From a virus: a DNA stretch of 50,993 nucleotides. Location of the stretch: IMG/VR virus record IMGVR_UViG_3300005732_000004, positions 1 through 50,993 of that record. One strand, written 5' to 3'. A model generated the notes under the pieces. The model worked only from the letters and a program-made list of their open reading frames with translations, was not told the DNA's origin and searched no databases. Shown here in pieces: positions 7,606-14,371 of the stretch (its first letter is position 1; each line of letters starts with the position of its first letter). A program made the position numbers and the translations under genes.

Positions 7606-8754
7606 CTAGATGTGGCAGTCAACCATAACGACCCAATAACTATCTGGGAGCCCTTCTATACGCTTAGTAATCGCGTCTTCCCATTCTGCTGCGTCTTTGT
7701 TATCGCTAGACATGCCGAACCACCCCATAGAACCCTTTTCGTTCCATACGCCATCTTCTAAGTATGCCCAACATGTTAATGCGGGGCGTGCTGCCGCATA
7801 TGCAATAGGGTCGCGAACAGTGTCAGGCAGAGATTCGCCCCAGCAACCCCAAGCATCTAATATCCCAGATTCTCTAGCGTCAAATACTGCGTTTCCTTCT
7901 CCTTGTTCTGTTATCCAATTTCGGTACGCGGGGCGGTCATCTTCAGGCAAGTCATCCCACTGCTTCTCGATAGACTTTTTATTGTCGATGTAGTTTAGCC
8001 ACAATTTCAACGCCTCGTCATAACTCAACCCTTTTTCGTTGATTGAGCTAATAATACCATTTAGGGCTCTATCAGCTTTTTGTTTGCGCATGGCTTCCAA
8101 ATCTAGGTTGCTAACGCACATGCCGTCGAAACCTTTTTCGTCAAACTGAGAACCCATAATTCCGGCTTCGCCCTTAAAGGCTTCTTCAGGTTTTTTGGCT
8201 AAAAGTTGTCCGCCCCATCGGCCCCCAACTTCCCACCAATCCCACTTCGCGTTAGGGTTTGTCATCCGGCCAATACGGCCATTCTGGACCTCTGTGTAAC
8301 CATGATATTTTTCTGCGTAATCCAAAAGACTGTCGTAAGCCGCGCCCTTGGTTGTCTTGAACCTTTCATATCCGAGCAAAGAACGAATTTCGTGGTCGTC
8401 CATGCGTACCTTTGCGCGGTATCCCTTGCTATCACCCCAATCTCTTGAAGACCAAGATATCCCGCCTCCGCAACCAGTCCCCATGCCAACAATGTCTTTT
8501 TCTTTTGCATTCGGCTCACGATAGAACTGGTCCTCGTAACCCTGAAAACATTCATCAGTACATGGGGTGCGCCAATACTCTGTTTCTGCTTCAAATTCCT
8601 TCAAAACTTCGGTATGCTCATCAACGAACACAACATGTTCGTCTAGAACATCCGTGCATTCATACTCGTGAAACGGCTGTAGCGCCTTAGATAATAGCTT
8701 GTTTTCCTCTGTCGGCTTTCTCGGCAATACAACTAATACAGTAAAGTGGCTCAT
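7606..8754 (-). CDS. MSHFTVLV-family hypothetical protein (382 aa)
   Basis: Starts MSHFTVLVVLPRKPTEENKL and contains LQPFHEYECTD, then NPNAKWDWWEVGGRWGG (about residues 168-184). I recognise this as the hallmark of an uncharacterised protein family spread among phages and bacteria. Trp-rich clusters recur (WSSRDWGD, DAWGCWGE, MGWFGMSS). No catalytic motif is evident. Ribosome-binding site GAGAGGATAAGAG before ATG. Downstream of a set of small minus-strand genes with similar AGAGGA leaders. Confidence 0.75.
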   Translation of the reverse strand: MSHFTVLVVLPRKPTEENKLLSKALQPFHEYECTDVLDEHVVFVDEHTEVLKEFEAETEYWRTPCTDECFQGYEDQFYREPNAKEKDIVGMGTGCGGGISWSSRDWGDSKGYRAKVRMDDHEIRSLLGYERFKTTKGAAYDSLLDYAEKYHGYTEVQNGRIGRMTNPNAKWDWWEVGGRWGGQLLAKKPEEAFKGEAGIMGSQFDEKGFDGMCVSNLDLEAMRKQKADRALNGIISSINEKGLSYDEALKLWLNYIDNKKSIEKQWDDLPEDDRPAYRNWITEQGEGNAVFDARESGILDAWGCWGESLPDTVRDPIAYAAARPALTCWAYLEDGVWNEKGSMGWFGMSSDNKDAAEWEDAITKRIEGLPDSYWVVMVDCHI

Positions 8755-8769
8755 TCTCTTATCCTCTCA

Positions 8770-8892
8770 TTAGATTTTAGTGGTCACTGTAATTTCTACA
8801 AACAGCCCCGCCGCTTTTGCCAGCTTTGGGCCATCTTCTAGCCATTTGGCGAACAGTTTAGAAGCTTCATTTTCATGGGATTCCTCAGTCAT
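8770..8892 (-). CDS. small hypothetical protein (40 aa)
   Basis: ATG at 8892 overlaps the 3' end of 8885-9094 by 8 bases. It encodes MTEESHENEASKLFAKWLED followed by GPKLAKAAGLFVEITVTTKI. An acidic N-terminal helix and a hydrophobic C-terminal strand. It ends just before the Shine-Dalgarno of the 7606-8754 gene. Natural codon and residue pattern; function unknown. Confidence 0.55.
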   Translation of the reverse strand: MTEESHENEASKLFAKWLEDGPKLAKAAGLFVEITVTTKI

Positions 8893-9094
8893 TAGAGGCA
8901 ACCTTTTCAAGCCGTTGCGCACCACAAGTCAAAGCAAAGAACACCTCTTCCCCTGCGTCGTTCTTGGCATACAGCTTGTTTTCTCCATTGCAGCTTGTGA
9001 CGGTTACAATGTCGCCTAACTGTGCAAATCCAGGAGCGCCCATGCCTGTAATCTTGAGCTTGTCGCCCTCTTTGATCGTAGCATAATTAATCAT
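8885..9094 (-). CDS. small beta-barrel-like protein (69 aa)
   Basis: MINYATIKEGDKLKITGMGA, then QLGDIVTVTSCNGENKLYAKN. The alternation of strands with Gly/Asp turns is typical of SH3-like or KOW-like small barrels. Two cysteines. Preceded by GAGAGGATAGACG. Probably a small nucleic-acid- or protein-binding accessory factor; no family assigned. Confidence 0.65.
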   Translation of the reverse strand: MINYATIKEGDKLKITGMGAPGFAQLGDIVTVTSCNGENKLYAKNDAGEEVFFALTCGAQRLEKVASND

Positions 9095-9129
9095 CGTCTA
9101 TCCTCTCATTATGGTTGTGGGGTTAGTGG

Positions 9130-9387
9130 TTATTCTGGAGCGTGAGGCCGTGGCATCATCGGCGTCCAATGCGTGTGGTATCCAGGCCAGCCACCGACAT
9201 CAAACCTAGCGGCAGGATTGTCGCCGTTCTTTGCATGTGTAATACATTCAACAGTATCCCCGCAATCTAAAGGGGAACCGATGTAAGGGGATTCAGCCAA
9301 CCACTGGCCATCGACCCAGCACCACCAAAGAACGTCGCCATTGCTTTCGTCCCATTCGTCTAATCGTCTAGGCGTTAGAATATCCAT
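9130..9387 (-). CDS. hypothetical Trp-rich protein (85 aa)
   Basis: MDILTPRRLDEWDESNGDVLWWCWVDGQW is the N-terminal pattern, followed by a Cys/His-containing middle (DCGDTVECITHAKNGD) and a Pro-rich tail. Cys and His spacing could support metal binding but is not a known finger. Part of the evenly spaced early minus-strand cluster. Confidence 0.62.
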   Translation of the reverse strand: MDILTPRRLDEWDESNGDVLWWCWVDGQWLAESPYIGSPLDCGDTVECITHAKNGDNPAARFDVGGWPGYHTHWTPMMPRPHAPE

Positions 9388-9399
9388 CTCTCTATTCCT

Positions 9400-9600
9400 C
9401 TATGTTGTGGGGTTTGAATGAATAGCAAGGTCTTTTGATGCTATCCCTGTGCCGATATCGCTAAACTTAGAATACCCTGCAAGGAACAATTTTGGGCAAA
9501 GCCTGTCTTCAATAACCTCCCATGCGTCAGATGCACTATCAGCCTCAAGGTTCATGTCCACATCTACCGTTACTGCTCCCGTAAATTTGTATTTAGGCAT
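9400..9600 (-). CDS. hypothetical protein (66 aa)
   Basis: MPKYKFTGAVTVDVDMNLEADSASDAWEVIEDRL: a beta-beta-alpha pattern seen in many small phage proteins (a strand pair followed by an A.EA...AW helix). The C-terminus is polar. Leader with a GGGAACGG-type ribosome site upstream. Function unknown. Confidence 0.65.
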   Translation of the reverse strand: MPKYKFTGAVTVDVDMNLEADSASDAWEVIEDRLCPKLFLAGYSKFSDIGTGIASKDLAIHSNPTT

Positions 9601-9612
9601 ATTACCGTTCCC

Positions 9613-9804
9613 TTATGTGTTGAGTTCATCTTTGACAGTATCGAGTTGCGATTGAATGTGAGATTCTAACTCGTTCAACACGACATTGCCTTTCCTGCGA
9701 CGTGAGCCAGCTTTATAGCCGCGCAATGATATTAGGGCGCTAATTAACCCGTCATGCCGCCCGTTTAGCCGATTTTTGTATTTATCTTCTTCATCCATCT
9801 TCAA
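9613..9804 (-). CDS. small basic helical protein (63 aa)
   Basis: MKMDEEDKYKNRLNGRHDGL... with a GYKAGSRRRKGNVVLNELESHI segment. Basic centre and helical ends suggest nucleic-acid contact. Close-spaced with its neighbours (12 nt to 9400-9600). No family assigned. Confidence 0.6.
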   Translation of the reverse strand: MKMDEEDKYKNRLNGRHDGLISALISLRGYKAGSRRRKGNVVLNELESHIQSQLDTVKDELNT

Positions 9805-9843
9805 CCCCTTATGTGTTGTTGTGATGCGCCATAGCGCTTGGAA

Positions 9844-10161
9844 TTATTCGCCGCGAGCCTTGGCAAGAACCGAATTGGCTCTAGACATGAAGCCATCAAC
9901 ATAGGATGGATTGCCGCCTATCGCTACTTGCATCTTTTCATCGCCCCCCATAAGGGCGTATAACATATCGTAAAGCTCTGGTGCTGCTGCTATCAAATGG
10001 GCGTTGGCACCATCAGGCAAAGTGCAGTCGTCGCAATCGTCATAAACTGTACAAATCCAACCGTCTGCGGCGTTTTTAAACGTCACTACCGTTTCGAAAT
10101 TGTATGCGTTCCCGTTTGTCAAAGCTTCCCACGGCCCCTTTGTAAACTTTGCCTCGCTCAT
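9844..10161 (-). CDS. phage protein of the KGPW...AHLIAAAPELY type (105 aa)
   Basis: Begins MSEAKFTKGPWEALTNG and has NAHLIAAAPELYDMLYALM near residues 53-71, a combination common to a widespread phage protein family of unknown function. A CDDC motif (about 43-46) may bind metal. Full family length. Part of the early minus-strand cluster. Confidence 0.75.
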   Translation of the reverse strand: MSEAKFTKGPWEALTNGNAYNFETVVTFKNAADGWICTVYDDCDDCTLPDGANAHLIAAAPELYDMLYALMGGDEKMQVAIGGNPSYVDGFMSRANSVLAKARGE

Positions 10162-10200
10162 TTCATTATCCCTCTTGGTTATAGAATTGTGTTGGTTGGG

Positions 10201-10410
10201 TTATTTGATTATTTCCAACTGTGTAGCGTTAAAATGCGGAGAAAATGGTATGCACGCGTAGGTTAATCTTTCATCGTGCATTGTCGCGGATGCACCAGCT
10301 TTATCGCACATTTCAAGTGTGTAATTGTATAAGTGTTGCCTTTCCATTTCGACGGGTTTGCTATCCGCTGATGTGACTAGTAATAATATTACTATCCATG
10401 TTTGCGTCAT
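10201..10410 (-). CDS. small secreted or anchored protein (69 aa)
   Basis: N-terminal hydrophobic segment MTQTWIVILLLVTSADS resembles a signal peptide with a possible A-D-S cleavage. The mature part has two Cys spaced for a disulfide (MCDKAG... YACIPF). Its architecture is like that of the 77-residue product at 46574-46807. The DUF1482-like small periplasmic proteins of phages are a possible relative. First gene downstream of the tRNA. Confidence 0.65.
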   Translation of the reverse strand: MTQTWIVILLLVTSADSKPVEMERQHLYNYTLEMCDKAGASATMHDERLTYACIPFSPHFNATQLEIIK

Positions 10411-10439
10411 CTGTTCATTCCCTCATTGTTTCGTTGTGT

Positions 10440-10516
10440 TGGCGAACGCGGCAGGATTCGAACCCACAACCTGTTGACTAGAATTCAATTGCTCTATCCA
10501 GTTGAGCTACGCGTCC
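10440..10516 (-). tRNA. tRNA-Arg(TCT)
   Basis: Full cloverleaf on minus. Acceptor GGACGCG pairs with CGCGTTC (one G-T). The D-stem is GCTC/GAGC. The anticodon loop ATTCTAG sits on a 4-bp stem plus a terminal A-C mismatch. The T-arm is GTGGG-TTCGAAT-CCTGC. The anticodon TCT lies at 10480-10482 and reads AGA. Discriminator G and an encoded CCA are present. Own promoter upstream at 10527-10556. Confidence 0.95.
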
Positions 10517-10526
10517 TTGTTGCCCC

Positions 10527-10556
10527 ATTAGTTGCATATCTGTTTTGGGGTGTCAA
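10527..10556 (-). promoter_or_regulatory. promoter for the tRNA
   Basis: On minus, a perfect TTGACA (10556-10551) and ACTAAT (10532-10527) with an 18-nt spacer. The predicted start is about 10520, just ahead of the tRNA 5' end. Confidence 0.6.
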
Positions 10557-10644
10557 CATCATTTATACATCAATATTGCATCTCTTAATGTTGCATAGTT
10601 ACGTTATTATGTATATTGTTGTTTTGAACACAACGGAGAAACAA

Positions 10645-10848
10645 ATGAAAAAACGCATTCCTGTAGCACTAAATGACGCGCAATATAACGATATTTCAAA
10701 CGCGGCTGAACATTACGGGCTAACGCTATCCGCGTTCATGTGCATGGCTAGTCGTGAAAAGGCGGACCGAGTCAATAGCATTCAAGAAGCGCGGCCCTAC
10801 ATCTCTAACAACGTTGTAAGCGCACCTATCAATGGAAAGGAAGGGTAG
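10645..10848 (+). CDS. ribbon-helix-helix-like small protein (67 aa)
   Basis: ATG at 10645 preceded by GGAG; an in-frame upstream extension runs through the tRNA and is not coding. MKKRIPVALNDAQYNDISNAAEHYGLTLSAFMCMAS fits a ribbon-helix-helix N-terminal domain (a strand, then two helices). First gene of the six-gene plus-strand cluster diverging from the tRNA promoter, so it may be a local repressor. Confidence 0.65.
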   Translation: MKKRIPVALNDAQYNDISNAAEHYGLTLSAFMCMASREKADRVNSIQEARPYISNNVVSAPINGKEG

Positions 10849-11193
10849 ATGGACATAGAGGTTGGCGACACATTTTACCTGTTTGATATAAATAGGCGAG
10901 TTTACAAATTAAAGGATGACGGGTCACTTTTCAATTCTGGCGGTCCAATTTACCGTGAACATTTTTACCCTGTTCAAATTGAAGGTGAAACTTCAAGATC
11001 ATGGGTTTTGCCGCACGGCAAAAAAGTCCCAAAGAAAGCCCCGTTCTCAGTTCTATACACTGAAAAAATGGTCGACGAAAGTTGCTGGCTAAAATCGAAC
11101 CGCCATAAGCTTGCATCAATGGTGAATGGATGCCGTGACTTTGAGATTTTAAAACAAATTGGAGACTTGCTGGGATTTGAGGAAGACAAATGA
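10849..11193 (+). CDS. hypothetical protein (114 aa)
   Basis: Starts immediately after the upstream stop, with GGAAAGGAAGG as ribosome site. MDIEVGDTFYLFDINRRVYKLKDDG shows a small beta-barrel-like beginning. A middle segment follows with YREHFYPVQIEGETSRSW and a helical C-terminus. The residues suggest a DNA- or RNA-modification accessory fold, but no family is recognised. Confidence 0.65.
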   Translation: MDIEVGDTFYLFDINRRVYKLKDDGSLFNSGGPIYREHFYPVQIEGETSRSWVLPHGKKVPKKAPFSVLYTEKMVDESCWLKSNRHKLASMVNGCRDFEILKQIGDLLGFEEDK

Positions 11194-11348
11194 TGGACCT
11201 TAAGCTTTTAGCCCTAACGCTAAACTTGCAGAAACGGTGCAAATCTATGACACAATCGAGTAACCTTGAAGTGCAATATGCCGCCGCAGATACGCTTGAT
11301 TATCTAGGCGAGAAAATCGACCAACAACAAGGAAAGGATACAGCGTGA
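11190..11348 (+). CDS. small hypothetical protein (52 aa)
   Basis: ATGATG start overlapping the previous stop by 4 bases. MMDLKLLALTLNLQKRCKSM is followed by a helical stretch with LEVQYAAADTLDYLGEKI. Ends in TGA that overlaps the GTG of the next gene. Small helical protein of unknown function. Confidence 0.55.
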   Translation: MMDLKLLALTLNLQKRCKSMTQSSNLEVQYAAADTLDYLGEKIDQQQGKDTA

Positions 11349-11506
11349 CAGAATGCGAGAAAGAAATCGAAGCCCTAAAACTACTCCATAAGAATTGGGA
11401 CGGGCTACCATCCGACGAAAGGCAGGCTTTGCACGACAATTTTATATGGGCAATTAGTTCTGCGGTAAAGGTGGGGCTGGTTTGTTTCCCCAAACAACCT
11501 GTATAG
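11345..11506 (+). CDS. small hypothetical protein (53 aa)
   Basis: GTG start at 11345 overlapping the previous stop. It encodes MTECEKEIEALKLLHKNWDG and a C-terminal hydrophobic stretch (WAISSAVKVGLVCF). Ribosome site AAGGA upstream. Unknown. Confidence 0.55.
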   Translation: MTECEKEIEALKLLHKNWDGLPSDERQALHDNFIWAISSAVKVGLVCFPKQPV

Positions 11507-11515
11507 GAGATAGAG

Positions 11516-11704
11516 ATGAAACTTGATTTTGAAGGATGGACTTCGACAAGTTCACATGAACGAATTTGGCTTTGGCAGATGTGGGGAATGCGCCCGCTGT
11601 TTGTGCTGTGGTACAAGATGGGTGGCAAATATCTATCGGGCTGGACCCCGTTTGTCGTAAAGATAAACCGTCCTGTAGATAACACTAAACAAGGGAGTGA
11701 GTGA
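11516..11704 (+). CDS. Trp-rich small protein (62 aa)
   Basis: ATG preceded by AGGAGATAGAG, a strong ribosome site. MKLDFEGWTSTSSHERIWLWQMWGMRPLFVLW is unusually Trp/Met-rich and could associate with membrane or a partner surface. Operonic with the genes on both sides. Function unknown. Confidence 0.62.
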   Translation: MKLDFEGWTSTSSHERIWLWQMWGMRPLFVLWYKMGGKYLSGWTPFVVKINRPVDNTKQGSE

Positions 11705-11705
11705 G

Positions 11706-11864
11706 ATGGATAATGATTCTGACGAAATCGAATGCGCGGTAGAAATGCTGCGCCTAATCAATGGCGGTAAAACACCCGCTAAAGTTCGCCTCGCGCTAAA
11801 GCAGTCAGGCTATACGGCAGAACAAATTGCGATTGCCGGACAAGTTCTAATAGACGCTCAATAG
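11706..11864 (+). CDS. small hypothetical protein (52 aa)
   Basis: ATG at 11706 (GAGTGAGTGAG upstream). MDNDSDEIECAVEMLRLING, then KTPAKVRLALKQSGYTAEQIAIAG. This resembles a small UBA- or HTH-like three-helix bundle. Last gene of the plus cluster; its stop abuts the terminator of the convergent structured RNA. Confidence 0.58.
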   Translation: MDNDSDEIECAVEMLRLINGGKTPAKVRLALKQSGYTAEQIAIAGQVLIDAQ

Positions 11865-11893
11865 AACAAACCCCCGAACCAATGGAACGGGGG
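11862..11893 (-). terminator. terminator of the structured RNA unit
   Basis: CGGGGG (11893-11888 region) and CCCCCG (11871-11876) form a 6-bp GC stem. On minus it is followed by TTTGTTCTAT. It marks the 3' end of the minus transcript that starts near 12434, and it overlaps the stop of the convergent gene by 3 bases. Confidence 0.7.
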
Positions 11894-12434
11894 CTTATAA
11901 AGAACTAACCCGTACACCGACAAACAAGATGATCAAACTTGATGCACTATTTGGTGCAGTGGGGTTAGTCATAAAGCAAGGCCGAAGCCTTGGGCCTACC
12001 GACACGCGATAGGTGGGTGATGTTATTAACACGCCGTCTTAGTTAATCACTCGGTCCTTAGACTTTATCGAGCCAGACTGGTCCGCTGGGCCTTGGTTGT
12101 GTACCATTCAGGATTTATAACCATTAAGTCTGAGCTTTTCGACAATCTCAGAATACCCGGTCACCCACGATGTTAAACTGTTATTACTGTAGGCAGGGCG
12201 CTAATCCTGCTTGCTGCAAGTACCACGGCTTACTGGGAACCCTAACCCCCGAACAAATCTTTAGGCTTTCGCCAAGGATTGAACCAACTATGCAGTCATT
12301 CACGTGACCTAGTGCTTCTGCTTTCAGCACCGCTACAGTAATTTGTTTTTGAAGCCGCCGAAACCAAAGTTACCCAAGGTTCATCCCGTCCATATAGGTA
12401 CGGGGGGCACGGACGCGGCTTCAAAACTCGATTT
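11863..12434 (-). ncRNA. candidate large structured noncoding RNA (~570 nt)
   Basis: Gene-free but highly structured, with its own promoter and terminator on minus. Helices, given in plus coordinates, are 12415-12426 with 12347-12358 (12 bp, perfect), 12333-12342 with 12183-12192 (10 bp, perfect, enclosing about 140 nt), 12161-12168 with 12013-12020 (8 bp, perfect), and 11962-11969 with 11904-11911 (8 bp). Hairpins on minus include CAAGGC-UUCG-GCCUUG (11977-11992) and a stem capped GGC-GAAA-GCC (12264-12273). These stable tetraloops exist only in the minus sense. An alternative 8-bp pairing, 12242-12249 with 11961-11968, competes with the last helix. Size and phage setting recall the ROOL and GOLLD ornate RNAs; I cannot show homology to either. 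Confidence 0.75.
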
Positions 12435-12440
12435 ATAGCA

Positions 12441-12469
12441 ATCATAAAACATGCAGCAATACACGTCAA
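12441..12469 (-). promoter_or_regulatory. sigma70-type promoter of the structured RNA
   Basis: On minus: TTGACG (12469-12464), a 17-nt spacer, then TATGAT (12446-12441). Each hexamer differs from consensus at one position. Predicted start near 12434. It begins right after the terminator of the upstream minus operon, which isolates the RNA as its own unit. Confidence 0.8.
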
Positions 12470-12470
12470 C

Positions 12471-12495
12471 AAAAAAGACCCGCCATAACAGCGGG
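12471..12495 (-). terminator. terminator of the RusA/GapR-like operon
   Basis: GCGGG (12495-12491) pairs with CCCGC (12483-12479) across a 7-nt loop; on minus it is followed by TCTTTTTTG. It ends transcription from the 12528-13378 operon before the structured-RNA promoter. Confidence 0.85.
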
Positions 12496-12527
12496 CCAGT
12501 TTCTACCTGGGGAGGGATCAGGCAGGG

Positions 12528-12809
12528 TTATTCGGAATCGTCGTCTTGATCACCAGCCTCAAACAACGGCAACATGCCAAGCGCTTGCTTATAGAGGTCA
12601 AGAACTGCCTCTTGTTCTGATCGCTCGTGCGGCTCTTGCTTGCGGAGCTTGACGATTTCTCGCATTGCCTTTGGATCAAAACCGCCGCCCTTGGCTTCAG
12701 CATAGACATCGCGGATATCGTCAGAGATTGATTTTTTCTCAGCCTCAAGAGTTTCTATGCGTTCTATAAATGCGCGGAGTTGTTCACGAGCGATTGTTGA
12801 ATTACCCAT
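12528..12809 (-). CDS. DUF2312 / GapR-like nucleoid protein (93 aa)
   Basis: [21 protein letters not shown], then [27 protein letters not shown], is the signature of DUF2312. That family's founding member, GapR of Caulobacter, is an essential protein that binds overtwisted DNA and helps topoisomerases. Residues 5-35 form the coiled coil and 40-80 the helical DNA-binding part; the C-terminus is acidic (DQDDDSE). Full family length. Strong marker for an alphaproteobacterial host. It follows rusA with an 8-base overlap, so it is expressed with recombination functions. Whether it supports phage replication or interferes with host GapR is inference. Confidence 0.85.
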   Translation of the reverse strand: MGNSTIAREQLRAFIERIETLEAEKKSISDDIRDVYAEAKGGGFDPKAMREIVKLRKQEPHERSEQEAVLDLYKQALGMLPLFEAGDQDDDSE

Positions 12810-13218
12810 TTTCTGCTTTCCTTAGTTTTCCTAAAACGTATTTCGATGTTCTCAAAATCTTAGCCCATACGCTCAATTCTTCTGATCGTATCGTAACTAG
12901 AACATGATCATTGTCCCAATACTCAACATCAAACTTGACTAGATACCGATCATCTGGAGATACCTTTGATTCGCCCAAGAGGTCGTGAATTGGCTTAACC
13001 ATATTATCGAGGTCAAAGCTATTTGCAGATGCGGGAATACGTATTGAACTAGACCAATAGCACAACGGCATTCTAGGCAGTTTTTTGGCCTTTATTTCCC
13101 ATAACGCCGCATCATGCCATGCTTTGTATTCCGCCGTTCTGCTACCCGCGCCCTTGCCGTATCGGTGGAGTTTGTTTGCACTTGTCGGGGTGTTACTGAT
13201 CTTTAGCGTTATCTGCAT
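12802..13218 (-). CDS. rusA: RusA-type Holliday junction resolvase (138 aa)
   Basis: Endonuclease that cuts Holliday junctions and branched DNA. The family signature [17 protein letters not shown], then [17 protein letters not shown], carries the metal-binding aspartates (about residues 70-95). The N-terminal [23 protein letters not shown] fits the RusA beginning. ATG at 13218 is preferred over an in-frame TTG one codon earlier. Usual family length is about 120-140. It overlaps the upstream RHH-like gene and the downstream GapR-like gene. Confidence 0.9.
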   Translation of the reverse strand: MQITLKISNTPTSANKLHRYGKGAGSRTAEYKAWHDAALWEIKAKKLPRMPLCYWSSSIRIPASANSFDLDNMVKPIHDLLGESKVSPDDRYLVKFDVEYWDNDHVLVTIRSEELSVWAKILRTSKYVLGKLRKAENG

Positions 13219-13378
13219 CAAGCTTTTTCTTTGCTGCTAAAATCCAGTGCGCAAGCTGTTGAGTGCGTTGAAGCCGATTTGAGCTAGCCACTTCTTTGAA
13301 CGCCTCCCATTCGGCATCTGTAAGATATACAGACCGTCCACGCGGCTTATCTTCGTAGGGCTTTATTTTATCCGCCAT
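13193..13378 (-). CDS. ribbon-helix-helix-like protein (61 aa)
   Basis: KPRGRSVYLTDAEWEAFKEVASSNRLQRTQQLAHWIL: a strand followed by two helices, the ribbon-helix-helix layout of small phage repressors and antitoxin-like proteins. First gene of the minus operon that faces the plus recombination operon across 82 nt. It is therefore placed to regulate the divergent promoters. Overlaps rusA by 26 bases. Confidence 0.68.
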   Translation of the reverse strand: MADKIKPYEDKPRGRSVYLTDAEWEAFKEVASSNRLQRTQQLAHWILAAKKKLDADNAKDQ

Positions 13379-13394
13379 TTATAACAATCTCCTG

Positions 13395-13423
13395 TTGCCA
13401 AATTAAAATCAATGTGCAATAAC
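13395..13423 (+). promoter_or_regulatory. promoter of the recombination operon
   Basis: TTGCCA (13395-13400), 17-nt spacer, AATAAC (13418-13423). ACATGTATA (13422-13430) overlaps the -10 and the start site. This is the same core as in the gaps at 3455 and 7090, as expected for an operator. Confidence 0.5.
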
Positions 13424-13460
13424 ATGTATATCAATATCACAAAGATAGCAAGAGGGTAAT

Positions 13461-13649
13461 GTGGACAAGATCGACATAGGCAAAGCCTACAAGGCTTTAA
13501 GCGACATAGGTTATGACATCACTTTGCTAGTGAGCGCAACCGATGCAACGGAACCAACAACCGCCGCACGAATTGAAAAGTGTGAAGCTGGTATTGTGAA
13601 GATAGCGCAAGCGTTTGGGTTTGAGATAAGCAAGAGGGAAAAGCAATGA
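13461..13649 (+). CDS. small hypothetical protein (62 aa)
   Basis: GTG start preceded by AAGAGGG. MDKIDIGKAYKALSDIGYDITLLVSATDATEPTTAARIE resembles a small helical protein with a central hydrophobic strand. The stop overlaps the next start by 4 bases. First gene of the plus-strand recombination operon. Unknown. Confidence 0.62.
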   Translation: MDKIDIGKAYKALSDIGYDITLLVSATDATEPTTAARIEKCEAGIVKIAQAFGFEISKREKQ

Positions 13650-14371
13650 CTGATCACCCGATGAAGGGGCACAACTCGCCGCCAGATGAATTTGAAATCA
13701 TCAAAGAAGAAATCAACGACCTATATCAAGAGGCCAAAAACTGGTGTGATGGAAAGCCCATTGGAACCGAAGATCAAGAGCAAGCCGTTTCTGATCTTAT
13801 GGCCATGATCCGCGATGCTGAAAAACGCGCCGACGCATTGCGCAAAGATGAAACCAAACCGCTTGATGATGCAAAGAAAGCTATTCAAGACAAATTCAAC
13901 ACGCTCATTGGCAAAAACAAGAGCGTGACAGGATTAACTGTAATGGCTCTAGACGCTTGCAAAAAGGCAATCGAGCCATATAGGCAAAAGAAAGAGGCCG
14001 AAGCTATTGAGAAGGCCCGTATTGAGCAGGAAAAGGCATTAGAAGCCGAACGAATTGCGCAAGAAGAACTGCGCAAGGCTTCACAAACAACTGATCTTGA
14101 GCAACGCGAACGCGCCGAGGCTTTAGTTAAAGAGGCGAAAGTTGCTGAAAAGTCAGCCAAGAAAGCGAACAAAGTCGCGACAACTGGTCTAGGGCTGCGC
14201 CGATCATACCGCGCTGAGATTGTGGATTTAAATGAGGCGGTCAAACATTTCTGGAAACTTGATCCAGAACCGTACCGCGAACTAACCCAACGGCTTGCGC
14301 AAAAACATGCCGACAATAAAGGCGGTGCAGTTCCAGGCGTTGTTATTCATGAAGATAAGAAAGCAGTATGA
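13646..14371 (+). CDS. coiled-coil recombination-module protein (241 aa)
   Basis: Acidic N-terminus (MTDHPMKGHNSPPDEFEI), helical region to about residue 100, then a long charged coiled coil (about 105-180, repeated EAEAIEKARIEQEKALEAER pattern). A C-terminal domain with DLNEAVKHFWKLDPEPYREL follows. Proteins of this build often precede single-strand annealing proteins in phages of Alphaproteobacteria. The Rad52-type gene follows with a 4-base overlap. It may be a partner or organiser of the recombinase; the exact function is unknown. Confidence 0.72.
   Translation: MTDHPMKGHNSPPDEFEIIKEEINDLYQEAKNWCDGKPIGTEDQEQAVSDLMAMIRDAEKRADALRKDETKPLDDAKKAIQDKFNTLIGKNKSVTGLTVMALDACKKAIEPYRQKKEAEAIEKARIEQEKALEAERIAQEELRKASQTTDLEQRERAEALVKEAKVAEKSAKKANKVATTGLGLRRSYRAEIVDLNEAVKHFWKLDPEPYRELTQRLAQKHADNKGGAVPGVVIHEDKKAV

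Noticed and set aside
12285-12300. tRNA-like T arm (GGTTCAATCC) in the structured RNA
   Set aside because: No acceptor or anticodon stem can be formed around it.
11863-12434. Group I intron, tmRNA or RNase P RNA
   Set aside because: None of their conserved cores (P7 G-binding site, tag ORF plus tRNA-like end, P4 sequences) are visible.
11863-12434. Structured RNA read on the plus strand
   Set aside because: A few T-G wobbles would suit plus, but promoter, terminator and both stable tetraloops fit only minus.
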